Shown: positions 48,101 to 57,386 of the stretch, one piece after another | Layout: the number at the start of each line of letters is the position of its first letter | Position numbering within the stretch: position 1 is the stretch's first letter | NCBI GenBank assembly: GCA_902622245.1 | Contig: CACNPC010000001.1 | Span: 186,001 to 250,000 of the forward strand | From: an uncultured Pelagibacteraceae bacterium | GTDB lineage: Bacteria; Pseudomonadota; Alphaproteobacteria; Pelagibacterales; Pelagibacteraceae | Length of the DNA: 64,000 bases | Reading direction: 5' to 3' | Notes under the pieces: generated by a model | What the model was told of the DNA's origin: nothing | The model's input: only the letters and a program-made list of their open reading frames with translations | Databases searched by the model: none | Made by a program: the position numbers and the translations under genes

Positions 48101-49518
48101 TAATTTAGTTTAACACCGATATATCTTCTTTGATTATTGTTATTGTAAATTGCGATAAGTAAACTTTTATCGTTACCTTTCAAAGCCAATTTTACTATGT
48201 TATTTAGATCTCCAATGGTGTTGATTTTTTTCTTTTGTGCTTCAACAATAATGTTATTTACTTGAAGATAATTGACTGGGCTATCTTTATCGATTTCTGT
48301 AATAACTAATCCTGTTGTATTTTTAGGTAGATTTCTTTCTTTAATATCATCTTTATTTAGCAATCTAACTTTTATTTTTAAGCCATCAATTGTTTCTTCT
48401 TTTGGTTTTTCAGTTACTAAACCTTGGGATTTAAAGTCTTCAGATGTTTCCAATCTTCCAAGTATAATTTCCTTAGTTATTTCCCTTTTATTTCTCCAAA
48501 CTTTTAGTTTTACTTTTTTTCCAACTTCAGTTTCTGCAACTATTCTCGGAAGTTCACTCATTTCATTAATTTTTTTACCATCAAATTCTAAAATTATATC
48601 TCCAGCTTTAATTCCTCCTTTATCTGATGGACTATTTTCAGCTACACTAGCAACAAGTGCTCCTCTTGGTTCATCTAATTTTTCAACATCTGCAATATCT
48701 TTTGTGACTGTTTGAATTCTTACACCTAGCCATCCTCTTTTAGTTTCACCAAATTCGATTAATTGATTAATTACTTTTTGAGCGCTATTAGAGGGAATTG
48801 CAAAACCTATTCCAATTGAACCTGATTGACCTAATATTGCAGTATTAATTCCAACTACATCTCCATCCATGTTAAACAAAGGACCTCCTGAATTACCTTG
48901 GTTTATAGATGCATCAGTTTGAATGTAGTCTTCATACCTTGAAAGACCAATACTTCTGTTTCTTGCTGAGATTATTCCAGCAGTAACCGTTCCACCTAAG
49001 CCAAATGGATTTCCAATTGCAATAACCCAATCACCAATTCTTGCAGTATCAGAGTCTCCAAATTTAACTGGGGTAAATTTCTGATCTGACTCTATTTGAA
49101 GAACTGCCAAATCCATACCAGGATCAGCTCCAATTACTTTTGCCTTTATATTTTTTTCACCATTAACTCTAACAAAAACATCCTCTGCACCCTGTATCAC
49201 GTGATTATTTGTAATAACAATTCCTTTTTCATCTATTATAAAACCTGATCCAAGCGCACTTGTCTGTCTCTTTTGAGGAGTTCCATAATCTTTGAACATA
49301 TCTTCAAAAGGAGATCCAGGAGGAAATTCAAATGGAAATGGATTAGACCTTGTTGTTACTGTTGTTGTAGTCGAGATATTTACTACTGACGGCATTAATT
49401 TTTCAGCTAGATCTGCAAAAGACGCAGGCATATTTGCTGCGCTGGAAGTAATTTGGATATTAATTGAAAATAATATTAGTAGTAAAATCTTTATGTATCT
49501 CATCTTTTTAAGTACCAA
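48100..49518 (-). CDS. degP: DegP/HtrA-type periplasmic serine protease with PDZ domains
   Basis: GSGFIIDEKGIVITNNHVI, GADPGMDLAVLQIE, QTDASINQGNSGGPLFNMDG, PDZ GIKAGDIILEFDGKKI. Confidence 0.94.
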   Translation of the reverse strand: MVLKKMRYIKILLLILFSINIQITSSAANMPASFADLAEKLMPSVVNISTTTTVTTRSNPFPFEFPPGSPFEDMFKDYGTPQKRQTSALGSGFIIDEKGIVITNNHVIQGAEDVFVRVNGEKNIKAKVIGADPGMDLAVLQIESDQKFTPVKFGDSDTARIGDWVIAIGNPFGLGGTVTAGIISARNRSIGLSRYEDYIQTDASINQGNSGGPLFNMDGDVVGINTAILGQSGSIGIGFAIPSNSAQKVINQLIEFGETKRGWLGVRIQTVTKDIADVEKLDEPRGALVASVAENSPSDKGGIKAGDIILEFDGKKINEMSELPRIVAETEVGKKVKLKVWRNKREITKEIILGRLETSEDFKSQGLVTEKPKEETIDGLKIKVRLLNKDDIKERNLPKNTTGLVITEIDKDSPVNYLQVNNIIVEAQKKKINTIGDLNNIVKLALKGNDKSLLIAIYNNNNQRRYIGVKLN

Positions 49519-49685
49519 ATAATAAAAAAACCAATCACTGCAAATATTAATCCACCAGTTCTTAACTGATTATCAGTAGCATTTTTTAATTTCATTATCA
49601 TATTTTTCATTTTTGATGGAAATATGGCGTAAAGAATACCTTCAATAAAAAGGAATAGACCAAATGCTATGATCAATTCTCTCAT
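49500..49685 (-). CDS. DUF2065 family small membrane protein
   Basis: 61 aa, LIIAFGLFLFIEGILYAIFPSKMKNMI...LRTGGLIFAVIGFFIIWYLKR; adjacent to hflC. Confidence 0.75.
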   Translation of the reverse strand: MRELIIAFGLFLFIEGILYAIFPSKMKNMIMKLKNATDNQLRTGGLIFAVIGFFIIWYLKR

Positions 49686-49690
49686 GAAAT

Positions 49691-50560
49691 TTACTCTACT
49701 TTTTGATCAATATTTCCGAAAAATTTAAAAAATTCACTGTCTGGTGAAAGTATCATTGAAGTCTCACCACCGATTAAAGCTTTTTGGTATGCCTGCATAG
49801 CTCTATAGAATGCGAAAAATTCAGGATCTTGTCCAAAGGCGTCAGCGAAAATCTTGTTTTTCAAACCATCGCCTTCACCCTTCATAATCTCAGATTTTTT
49901 TTGTGCATCTGCAAGTATAACGGTTACTTCTTTGTCAGCAGTTGAGGTAATTGTTACTGCCATCTCTGCACCTTTTGCTCTAAATTCTTTTGCCTCTCTT
50001 TCCCTTTCAGTTTGCATTCTTCTAAAAATTGCATCACTATTTGCTTGAGGAAGATCTGCTCTTTTAATTCTTACATCAACAATACTAATACCAAAATTTT
50101 CTGCTTCATTATTTACACCTTCTTGAATTAAAGACATTTGTTTTGTTCTATCTTCAGATAAAAGTGTTTGCAATTCTTGTTGACCAAGTACGTTTCTTAT
50201 CCTTGAATTTATGATTGTTGCCAGTCTTGATCTTGCAACTCTTTCATTTCCAACAGATATATAAAATTTAAGAGGATCAATTATTTGAAACCTTGCAAAT
50301 GCATCGACTATTAATCTTTTTTGATCTGATGCAATGACCTCTTCTGGTGGTGTATCTAGATTTAAAATTCTTTTATCTAAGAATACAACGTTCTGTATGA
50401 ATGGAATTTTAAAATTAATTCCTGGTTTTGATATAATTCTTTTAGGATCACCAAATTGAAGAACAATAGCTTGATTGACCTCTTTTACTATAAAAACTGA
50501 AAAGTAAATTGTTGCAATAATTAGTATGATTATTGGTAGTAAAAATTTTCCAGCTTTCAT
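49691..50560 (-). CDS. hflC: Membrane protease regulator HflC (SPFH/band 7)
   Basis: FIVKEVNQAIVLQFGDPKRIISKPGINFKIPFIQNVVFLDKRILNLDTPPEEV. Confidence 0.94.
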   Translation of the reverse strand: MKAGKFLLPIIILIIATIYFSVFIVKEVNQAIVLQFGDPKRIISKPGINFKIPFIQNVVFLDKRILNLDTPPEEVIASDQKRLIVDAFARFQIIDPLKFYISVGNERVARSRLATIINSRIRNVLGQQELQTLLSEDRTKQMSLIQEGVNNEAENFGISIVDVRIKRADLPQANSDAIFRRMQTEREREAKEFRAKGAEMAVTITSTADKEVTVILADAQKKSEIMKGEGDGLKNKIFADAFGQDPEFFAFYRAMQAYQKALIGGETSMILSPDSEFFKFFGNIDQKVE

Positions 50561-50561
50561 T

Positions 50562-51653
50562 TTAATTAGTTCCTGTCTTTAATTCTTGTAATGGTAGATA
50601 TGGTACTACACCTTCACCTGAATTTTTGTCGATTATTATCTTATTAATATCAGCTAAAACTTCTTCCATTGTCTCAAGATACATTCTTTCTTGAGTTACT
50701 TTTTTAGCTTTTGCATACTCATTATAAATTGATAAAAATCTACTTGCTTCTCCTTCTGCCTTAGCAACAACTTCTTTTTTATAAGCTTCTGCTGCTTGAA
50801 GAATTTTTGCTGCTTCTCCTCGTGCTCTTGGAATTACATCGTTAGCATATGCTTCTGCTTCGTTCTTAGATCTTTCCATATCCGCTCTGGCTGCTTGAAC
50901 ATCTCTAAATGCATCAATAACTTGGTCTGGTGGATCAGCTTTTTGAGTTTGAACTTGTGTAATTTGAATTCCACTTGTGTATTCATCTAAAATTTCTTGA
51001 ATTATTTCTTGAGTGTCGGCTTCTATAAGAGATCTACCTTCTGTCAGAATTGGTTGAATATCAGATCGAGCAATTACCTCTCTCATTGCCGTTTCTGCTG
51101 CAGCTTTTACAGTTCCTTCTGGATCTTGAATTTTAAATAAAAAATTACCTGCATCTTTAATTACCCAAAATACTGAAAAATCTATATTAACTATGTTTTC
51201 ATCACCTGTTAACATCAGACTTTCTTCTGGAACATCCGCAACTCCACCTGAAGAAAATCCACTATCCCTCTCTGACCTAAATCCAATATCCATTCGATTA
51301 ACTTTCGTAACTTTTGGGGTTAATACATTTTCAATTGGAAAAGGAAGATGATAATTTAATCCAGGTTGCGTTGTTTTAACAAATTTTCCAAATCTTAATA
51401 CAACACCTTGTTCATCAGGTAAAACTCTATAAAGACCACTTAAAGTCCAAACAACTAAAAGAATTATAAGACCGATTATTATTGGCTTAGCACCGCCTTT
51501 GCCTCCGCCTAAAAATCTATTTATTATTGATTGTAGTTTACTAATAACTTCATCAATATTTGGGGGAGTGGGACCTTTTCTAAATCCACCATTTCCACTA
51601 CCACCTCCTCCTGGAGGTGTTCCCCACGGGCTTTGATTTCTAAAATCACTCAT
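50562..51653 (-). CDS. hflK: Membrane protease regulator HflK (SPFH/band 7)
   Basis: SPWGTPPGGGGSGNGG N-terminus; GLYRVLPDEQGVVLRFGKFVKTTQPGLNYHLPFPIE. Confidence 0.95.
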   Translation of the reverse strand: MSDFRNQSPWGTPPGGGGSGNGGFRKGPTPPNIDEVISKLQSIINRFLGGGKGGAKPIIIGLIILLVVWTLSGLYRVLPDEQGVVLRFGKFVKTTQPGLNYHLPFPIENVLTPKVTKVNRMDIGFRSERDSGFSSGGVADVPEESLMLTGDENIVNIDFSVFWVIKDAGNFLFKIQDPEGTVKAAAETAMREVIARSDIQPILTEGRSLIEADTQEIIQEILDEYTSGIQITQVQTQKADPPDQVIDAFRDVQAARADMERSKNEAEAYANDVIPRARGEAAKILQAAEAYKKEVVAKAEGEASRFLSIYNEYAKAKKVTQERMYLETMEEVLADINKIIIDKNSGEGVVPYLPLQELKTGTN

Positions 51654-51707
51654 AATACGACACTCTATATAGTGTCTTTATTAGTAAAAACAAGATAATG
51701 GTAAATT

Positions 51708-52532
51708 ATGGACAAAAAAAAAGTAGGTTTAAGTGACACAACAAAGGCAAAAACTGAGCCAAAAACCTTTAGACGGAACCCAATTATTGGAACAAAGTTT
51801 ACAATTGCAATATCAAGTGCAAAAGGAGGGGTAGGAAAGTCAACATTTGCCTCGAATCTTGCTTTGGCATTAAAAAAAATGAACTTAAGTGTAGGTTTGC
51901 TTGATGCCGATATATATGGACCATCATTGCCAAAATTATTCTCAATAAATGAAAAGCCTGAAAGTGATGGGCAAAAATTAAAGCCAATTAAAAAATATGG
52001 AATTCAATGTATGTCTATAGGATTTTTAACAGATGAGCAAACACCAATGATTTGGAGGGGTCCAATGGTTATATCTGCAATAAAAACTTTTACACAAAAA
52101 GTTTTGTGGGAAAATTTAGATATTTTAATTGTTGATATGCCACCAGGTACTGGAGATACTCAACTAACTTTTGCACAAGAAATAAATATGGATGGAGTAA
52201 TAATTATATCTACACCACAAGAAATAGCGTTACAAGACGTAAAGCGTGGAATTAGAATGTTTGATAAGCTTAAAGTAAAAATTTTAGGACTTATAGATAA
52301 TATGAGTCATTTCGTTGGGGATGATGGAAAAAAATATGCAATTTTCGGTGAAGGTGGCGTAAAAAAGACTGCTGAAGAATTTAAAAAAGATTTTATGGGA
52401 GAAATACCAATTGATCCCGAAGTTGGAAGACAAGGAGATTTGGGCTCACCAATAGTAGAGAGCAAACCAGATCATGAGATATCTAAAATATATTTTAAGT
52501 TTGCTGAAAAAATTAAATCAATTTATCTTTAA
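51708..52532 (+). CDS. mrp: Mrp/ApbC family Fe-S cluster carrier ATPase
   Basis: [55 protein letters not shown]. Confidence 0.94.
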   Translation: MDKKKVGLSDTTKAKTEPKTFRRNPIIGTKFTIAISSAKGGVGKSTFASNLALALKKMNLSVGLLDADIYGPSLPKLFSINEKPESDGQKLKPIKKYGIQCMSIGFLTDEQTPMIWRGPMVISAIKTFTQKVLWENLDILIVDMPPGTGDTQLTFAQEINMDGVIIISTPQEIALQDVKRGIRMFDKLKVKILGLIDNMSHFVGDDGKKYAIFGEGGVKKTAEEFKKDFMGEIPIDPEVGRQGDLGSPIVESKPDHEISKIYFKFAEKIKSIYL

Positions 52533-53460
52533 GATCAAAAGCTTCCATAAGTTCGTTCCATTCTCTTTTCGATAAACCTGTATCATCGATAGAAACATTT
52601 TCACCTTTTATAAGTTTTTGAATAATAATTTTTCCTTTTGCTGAAACTTCTGTTCCACCAACCCTATAATCCATAAAAGCTTCATAAGTTATTGGCACCC
52701 ATTTTTTTACAGTATCAAGCATAGCATCAGCATAAGCTCTAATCTCGTACTGAGCATGATGATCTGCTCTGAGTCTCAAAAAATTCATCAGATTTAATAA
52801 ATCTGTTTTCCAATACCATTGAGTATAAGTATTTAATGTTAAGTTCATTCTAGCAAGCTCTCTTGCTAAACCTACAGCATTTTCATCTATGGTTGATCCA
52901 TCATATCTTTCATTAAGCATAGTTTCATAATTATTATAAGTTTGTTCAGCATCTCCTTTCAATAAATTCAAAACTTTTTTTGCTTTTTCTCCATCTAATA
53001 TATCACCTCTACCTTGTCTATTACTCTGTGATTGAGCAGCAAGATGTTGTGGCTCTGGTAAATAAAATTCTTTATCTAAAATCGAGTATCTTGCAGAATA
53101 TTCATTTACATTTGCTGTTCTATGTCTAATCCATTGTCTTGCTATAAATATAGGTAGCTTTACATGATATTTTATTTCACACATTTCAAAAGGAGTGCTG
53201 TGCCAATGTCTCATCAAATATTTTATTAAACCAGCATCTGTTGAAACTTTTTTTGTGCCTTTTCCATAAGAAACTCTAGCTGATTGAACTACGGAGGTAT
53301 CATCACCCATATAGTCAACAACTCTTATAAAACCATGGTCTAATATTGGAATTGCTTCGTATAGAATTTTTTCAAGATCTGGGGCTGTTACTCTTTTTGT
53401 TGAATTTTGCTGAGATTGCTGGTCTTTTATTTCTTTTATTTGTTCGTCAGTTAACTTCAT
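52513..53460 (-). CDS. thyX: FAD-dependent thymidylate synthase
   Basis: [29 protein letters not shown] (ThyX RHRxxxxNExSxRYS motif), [24 protein letters not shown]. Confidence 0.97.
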   Translation of the reverse strand: MKLTDEQIKEIKDQQSQQNSTKRVTAPDLEKILYEAIPILDHGFIRVVDYMGDDTSVVQSARVSYGKGTKKVSTDAGLIKYLMRHWHSTPFEMCEIKYHVKLPIFIARQWIRHRTANVNEYSARYSILDKEFYLPEPQHLAAQSQSNRQGRGDILDGEKAKKVLNLLKGDAEQTYNNYETMLNERYDGSTIDENAVGLARELARMNLTLNTYTQWYWKTDLLNLMNFLRLRADHHAQYEIRAYADAMLDTVKKWVPITYEAFMDYRVGGTEVSAKGKIIIQKLIKGENVSIDDTGLSKREWNELMEAFDLKDKLI

Positions 53461-53518
53461 GAATAATTTATTGAATCTGTTGTGTTTGGTTTTATATTAT
53501 TAATGTTGGTTTTCCAAC

Positions 53519-53765
53519 TATGACGATAAATGAATTTCGTAATAACCATTACGGACGTGGGGGCAGTACCCACCACCTCCACCATTTTCAACTTATGGGG
53601 GTGAATTAGGATCGACGGATGACTAAAAGTTATTCTTTCGTTCGGTATTGTTCCACCGTGAAGGGCTAATTTATAAATGCTAACGAAAGTTACGCACTTG
53701 CAGCTTAATTAATTTATTAATTAAGTTACGGGGTCCGGGGCACCTGGCAACAGAACGCCCCCTGA
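53519..53765 (+). ncRNA. ssrA: Two-piece (permuted) tmRNA; acceptor piece first, coding piece second; encoded tag ANESYALAA
   Basis: Acceptor piece ends CACCTCC-ACCA at 53584 with a T-arm GTGGG/CCCAC. Coding piece begins GGGGGTG at 53597 and pairs with CACCTCC (one G-U). Tag frame GCT AAC GAA AGT TAC GCA CTT GCA GCT TAA at 53679-53708. Conserved 3' end GGGGCACCTGGCAACAGAACGCCCC. Outer boundaries approximate. Confidence 0.9.
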
Positions 53766-53801
53766 AACTTTTTAGAAATATTAAAACAAGTAAGTTATGT
53801 A

Positions 53802-54884
53802 TTATTCTTCAAAAAATAAACGAATATCATCCATACCATATTTTGATGTACCTAAGCTACTTACAAATTTTTCATCTTGATTTAGATCCATAAAATTTGG
53901 ATATTCTTTTTTTATCTCAGAAATAAAGTTTTCTTTACTTAATTCTAAGTTTGCTTTTTTATTAATAGTAAATTTTTTAATCAAACTTAAAAATAAATTT
54001 AAAATAATTTCAAATTTTCTTATGATATTAATATACTTGATTTTTCTTTGATATTTGTGGCTTATTTTTTTAAAGACATAATTTGGAACATTGGAATGAA
54101 GAATAGAATTAATTATTTTAAAGCCGAAATTTTTTATATAGTAAAAATTTACAGAATTTGAAGCTCCAGGACCATTTGAAAATAAGTATATATAGTTTTT
54201 TTTAAATGAATCATTAATTACTTTATTTAGTTTGATAAAACTTATTGGAGATATCTCATTAATTACATAATTTGTAATTACACCATTTAAATTTTCTATC
54301 TTAAAATCATTTTCAAACCATAAAAAAAAAGGAATATGCAAAATTTTTTTATTTAATTTAATTTCTTCTTTTTTTTCACAAAATAAATAATCTTCATCAA
54401 AAAAGATTTTATAAATATAATTTTGATATATAAAAAGACTAGTTGTAATGTCATAAGAAATAACTTTGTATCCACTTAATGCAAGTGCTATAGCGTCTAA
54501 ACCTGATCCAGAACCAAAATCTAAAATTAAAGAACCTTTAGGTAAATATTTTTTTACAGATCGTAAAGTTTTAATAGAAGAGATAATACCGTTTTTAGGT
54601 ATTTGTAAGTTATTTTTTTCAAATTTATCAGAAATTTTAAGAACTAATTCTAGTTCCTCTTTGGAAAAAGTTTGAAGATCATTTAAATATTTTTCGCATT
54701 TGAAATTTTGATTAACATCACAAAAATAAAAAAAATTATCTTTATTTATTATATCAGTTTCAAATCTTACTTTATGATAATAATATGGAATGATCTCCCT
54801 TTTAATTTCTAGCGGTAGGATATCTCTTCTTTTTGATAAAATTGATAAATAATGTTTTTTGAATTCCTCATTAAATGTTGTCAT
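53802..54884 (-). CDS. Predicted class I SAM-dependent methyltransferase-like protein
   Basis: Motif I-like LPKGSLILDFGSGSGLDAIALALSGYKVISYDI; the rest is unfamiliar, very Lys/Ile/Asn/Phe-rich. Confidence 0.6.
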   Translation of the reverse strand: MTTFNEEFKKHYLSILSKRRDILPLEIKREIIPYYYHKVRFETDIINKDNFFYFCDVNQNFKCEKYLNDLQTFSKEELELVLKISDKFEKNNLQIPKNGIISSIKTLRSVKKYLPKGSLILDFGSGSGLDAIALALSGYKVISYDITTSLFIYQNYIYKIFFDEDYLFCEKKEEIKLNKKILHIPFFLWFENDFKIENLNGVITNYVINEISPISFIKLNKVINDSFKKNYIYLFSNGPGASNSVNFYYIKNFGFKIINSILHSNVPNYVFKKISHKYQRKIKYINIIRKFEIILNLFLSLIKKFTINKKANLELSKENFISEIKKEYPNFMDLNQDEKFVSSLGTSKYGMDDIRLFFEE

Positions 54885-54963
54885 ATCAAATTAACTTTCA
54901 AAGATAATTTAATTTAAAATTTTATAAATACCAAATAAATTTTTTTATATAATTTTAATTATG

Positions 54964-55222
54964 TTTTTTTATTTCTGCCTGTGCTGCAGCTAAACTTGCC
55001 ACAGGAACTCTATATGGAGAACAAGAAACATAATTCAATCCTGCTTTTAAGCAAAATAAAATACTTTTAAGATCACAGCCGTGTTCGCCGCAAATTCCAA
55101 GTTTTATATTTTATTTTAATTTCCCATTTTTAACAGATATTTTTATTAAATCTCAAAATCAATCATCTATAGAAATAAATGAATTAATTGAAAAAATTTT
55201 ATTATCTAAATAATCATTTTAA
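54964..55222 (-). pseudogene. Decayed duplicate of the 3' end of ppdK
   Basis: Minus strand encodes ...[13 protein letters not shown], matching the end of intact PPDK (PIARLAAAQAQLKK). The nucleotide text parallels 57390-57655 through 'catctatagaaa.aaatg...attttattatc...ataatcattt'. Confidence 0.88.
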
Positions 55223-55229
55223 ATTTACA

Positions 55230-55386
55230 ATTATAATCAGCTGTCCCGAATGAAATTTGAATCGGATTTAACTCGTGATGTTCGCTATTTAACCCCTGCG
55301 ATACTTTCTATTATTTATGCTGATTGAATAGGATTTGACTCAATCAAATTAAAAATTTCGAGGCACCTAGCAACAGAACTCCCCTA
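55230..55386 (+). pseudogene. Decayed second copy of ssrA (tmRNA)
   Basis: aGGCACCTaGCAACAGAACtCCCC at 55362-55384 matches the intact 3' end GGCACCTGGCAACAGAACGCCCC with two mismatches. Upstream 'tgaataggatttgac' resembles 'tgaattaggatcgac'. The tag-coding segment is missing. Left boundary uncertain. Confidence 0.72.
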
Positions 55387-55402
55387 AATAAATATTTGTT
55401 TT

Positions 55403-55488
55403 TGGTGCGGTCAGAGAGAATCGAACTCTCATGGGCTAGGCCCACACGGCCCTCAACCGTGCCTGTCTACCAGTTTCAGCATGACCGC
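55403..55488 (-). tRNA. tRNA-Leu (anticodon GAG), CCA encoded
   Basis: Minus strand GCGGTCATGCTGAAACTGGTAGACAGGCACGGTTGAGGGCCGTGTGGGCCTAGCCCATGAGAGTTCGATTCTCTCTGACCGCACCA. Acceptor GCGGTCA/TGACCGC, anticodon loop TTGAGGG, long variable arm, GTTCGATTC T-loop. Confidence 0.95.
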
Positions 55489-55546
55489 ATGTTATGCGGC
55501 AGATTAAATGAATGACAATTCTATTTCAAGTTGGTAAGTTTTTTTT

Positions 55547-56536
55547 ATGGAATTTAATAGTGAAATAAAAAAAGCAACAAGCTCAATTTATAACAAAGTA
55601 TCAAAAAAAATTCCTGAGATAGAATGGGCTACACATGCGCCTTATATTTATAAAATTAATAAATTAAAGAAAGAGAAGAATGCAGTAATTCTTGCACACA
55701 ATTATCAAACACCGGAAATTTATCACGGCATTTCAGATTTTTCTGCAGATTCTTTAGCTTTAGCAGTAGAGGCTGCAAAAACAAAAGCAGATATAATTGT
55801 AATGTGTGGAGTTCATTTTATGGCTGAAACTGCAAAATTAATGAGTCCTGAAAAAAAAGTTTTATTGCCAGATATGAAAGCAGGCTGTTCATTGTCTTCA
55901 TCTATAACAGGTGATGATGTTAGAAATCTAAAAAAACAATATCCTGGTGTTCCAGTAGTCTCGTATGTAAATACATCTGCTGATGTTAAAGCAGAAACTG
56001 ATGTCTGCTGTACATCTGCAAATGCCGTGAAAATTGTAGAGTCATTAGGAGTAAAAAAAGTAATATTTTTACCTGATGATTTTTTAGCTAAATATGTTGC
56101 ATCACAAACTGATGTAGAAATTATTTCTTGGAAAGGGACGTGTGAAGTGCACGAACAATTCAATGATCAAGAGATCAATGATATTAGAAAAGCTAATCCG
56201 GGTATAAAAATAATAGCACATCCTGAATGTCCTCCTGATGTAATACAAGCATCTGATTTTGCAGGTTCTACAAGTGGAATGATTAAATATGTAAGAGATA
56301 ATCAACCAGAAAAAGTTATGATGGTCACGGAATGCTCGATGAGCGATAATGTACAAATAGATAATCCAAATGTTGAATTTATTAGACCATGCAATCTTTG
56401 TCCTCATATGAAAAGAATTACTTTGCCTAAAATATTAGATTGTTTAGAAAATGAAACTAACGAATTAATAATGGACAATGAGACAATTCAAAAAGCAAGA
56501 AAATCTGTAGAGAGAATGGCAGAAATAGGCAGATAA
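55547..56536 (+). CDS. nadA: Quinolinate synthase
   Basis: AVILAHNYQTPEIYHGISDFSADSLALA, MCGVHFMAETAKLMSPEKKVLLPDMKAGCSLS, FIRPCNLCPHMKRITL. Confidence 0.96.
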   Translation: MEFNSEIKKATSSIYNKVSKKIPEIEWATHAPYIYKINKLKKEKNAVILAHNYQTPEIYHGISDFSADSLALAVEAAKTKADIIVMCGVHFMAETAKLMSPEKKVLLPDMKAGCSLSSSITGDDVRNLKKQYPGVPVVSYVNTSADVKAETDVCCTSANAVKIVESLGVKKVIFLPDDFLAKYVASQTDVEIISWKGTCEVHEQFNDQEINDIRKANPGIKIIAHPECPPDVIQASDFAGSTSGMIKYVRDNQPEKVMMVTECSMSDNVQIDNPNVEFIRPCNLCPHMKRITLPKILDCLENETNELIMDNETIQKARKSVERMAEIGR

Positions 56537-56541
56537 AATCT

Positions 56542-57378
56542 GTGTCTAAAATTCAATTAAGTAAAAATTTTATTAAATCTTCATGTAAATTAGCTTTGAA
56601 TGAGGACCTATATCCACTAGGCGATATTACTTCAGAACTAATTAATAAAAATATTAAAAAGAAAGTTAAAATGATAAGTAACCAAAAAGGTATTTTGGGT
56701 GGTATAGAATTTGCAAAAGAAACTTTTAAATTAATTGATAAAAAAATAAAATTTAAAAATATAAAAAAAGATGGATCTCCAATTAAAAAAGGAGATGTAG
56801 TTGCGACTATTGATGGTGACCTAAAAAATATTTTAACCGGCGAGAGAGTAGCATTAAACTTTGTTTCTCATATTTCTGGTATAGCAACGAAAACAAATAT
56901 GTTTGTAAAAAAGGTAGGAAAAAAAACTAAAATATGCTGCACAAGAAAAACGATACCAAATCTCAGAGTAATTCAAAAATATGCTGTTAAATTAGGTGGT
57001 GGAACAAATCACAGATTTAATTTAAGTGATGAATACTTAATAAAAGATAATCATATAAGTTCTGAAAAAAATTTTGAAAATTTAATTCAAAGAGCCATTA
57101 AAAAGAAAGGAAGAAAAAAAATAACAGTAGAGGTTGATAATTTATCTCAGTTAAAGAGAATATTGGGTCTGAAGTTTGATAGAATTCTACTAGATAATAT
57201 GAGTTCAAAAGATTTAAAAAAAGCAGTCAGAATATCTAGGAAATTTTATGAGACTGAAGCATCAGGTGGAATTAGCTTAAAGAATGTAAAAAATGTTTCC
57301 TCTACTGGTGTAGATAGAATTTCCATAGGATCTTTAACCCACTCAATGAATGCATTAGACTTAAAATTGGAAATATAG
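56542..57378 (+). CDS. nadC: Nicotinate-nucleotide pyrophosphorylase (GTG start)
   Basis: DEDLYPLGDIT-like N-terminus (NEDLYPLGDITSELI), ICCTRKTIPNLRVIQKYAVKLGGGTNHRFNLSDEYLIKDNH. Confidence 0.95.
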   Translation: MSKIQLSKNFIKSSCKLALNEDLYPLGDITSELINKNIKKKVKMISNQKGILGGIEFAKETFKLIDKKIKFKNIKKDGSPIKKGDVVATIDGDLKNILTGERVALNFVSHISGIATKTNMFVKKVGKKTKICCTRKTIPNLRVIQKYAVKLGGGTNHRFNLSDEYLIKDNHISSEKNFENLIQRAIKKKGRKKITVEVDNLSQLKRILGLKFDRILLDNMSSKDLKKAVRISRKFYETEASGGISLKNVKNVSSTGVDRISIGSLTHSMNALDLKLEI

Positions 57379-57386
57379 AATTTAAT

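Noticed and set aside
55485-55499. Perfect hairpin CCGCAT-GTT-ATGCGG at the tRNA-Leu 5' flank
   Set aside because: Short, overlaps the tRNA acceptor sequence, and no U-tract follows; not supported as a terminator.
53500-55500. Active mobile element at ssrA
   Set aside because: No integrase, transposase or terminal inverted repeats are visible in the interval; only remnants and one methyltransferase-like gene, so no active element is claimed.
55813-56407. Minus-strand ORFs of 116 and 101 aa opposite nadA
   Set aside because: Antisense to the highly conserved NadA frame; Cys/Ser/Phe-rich translation typical of antisense frames in AT-rich genes.
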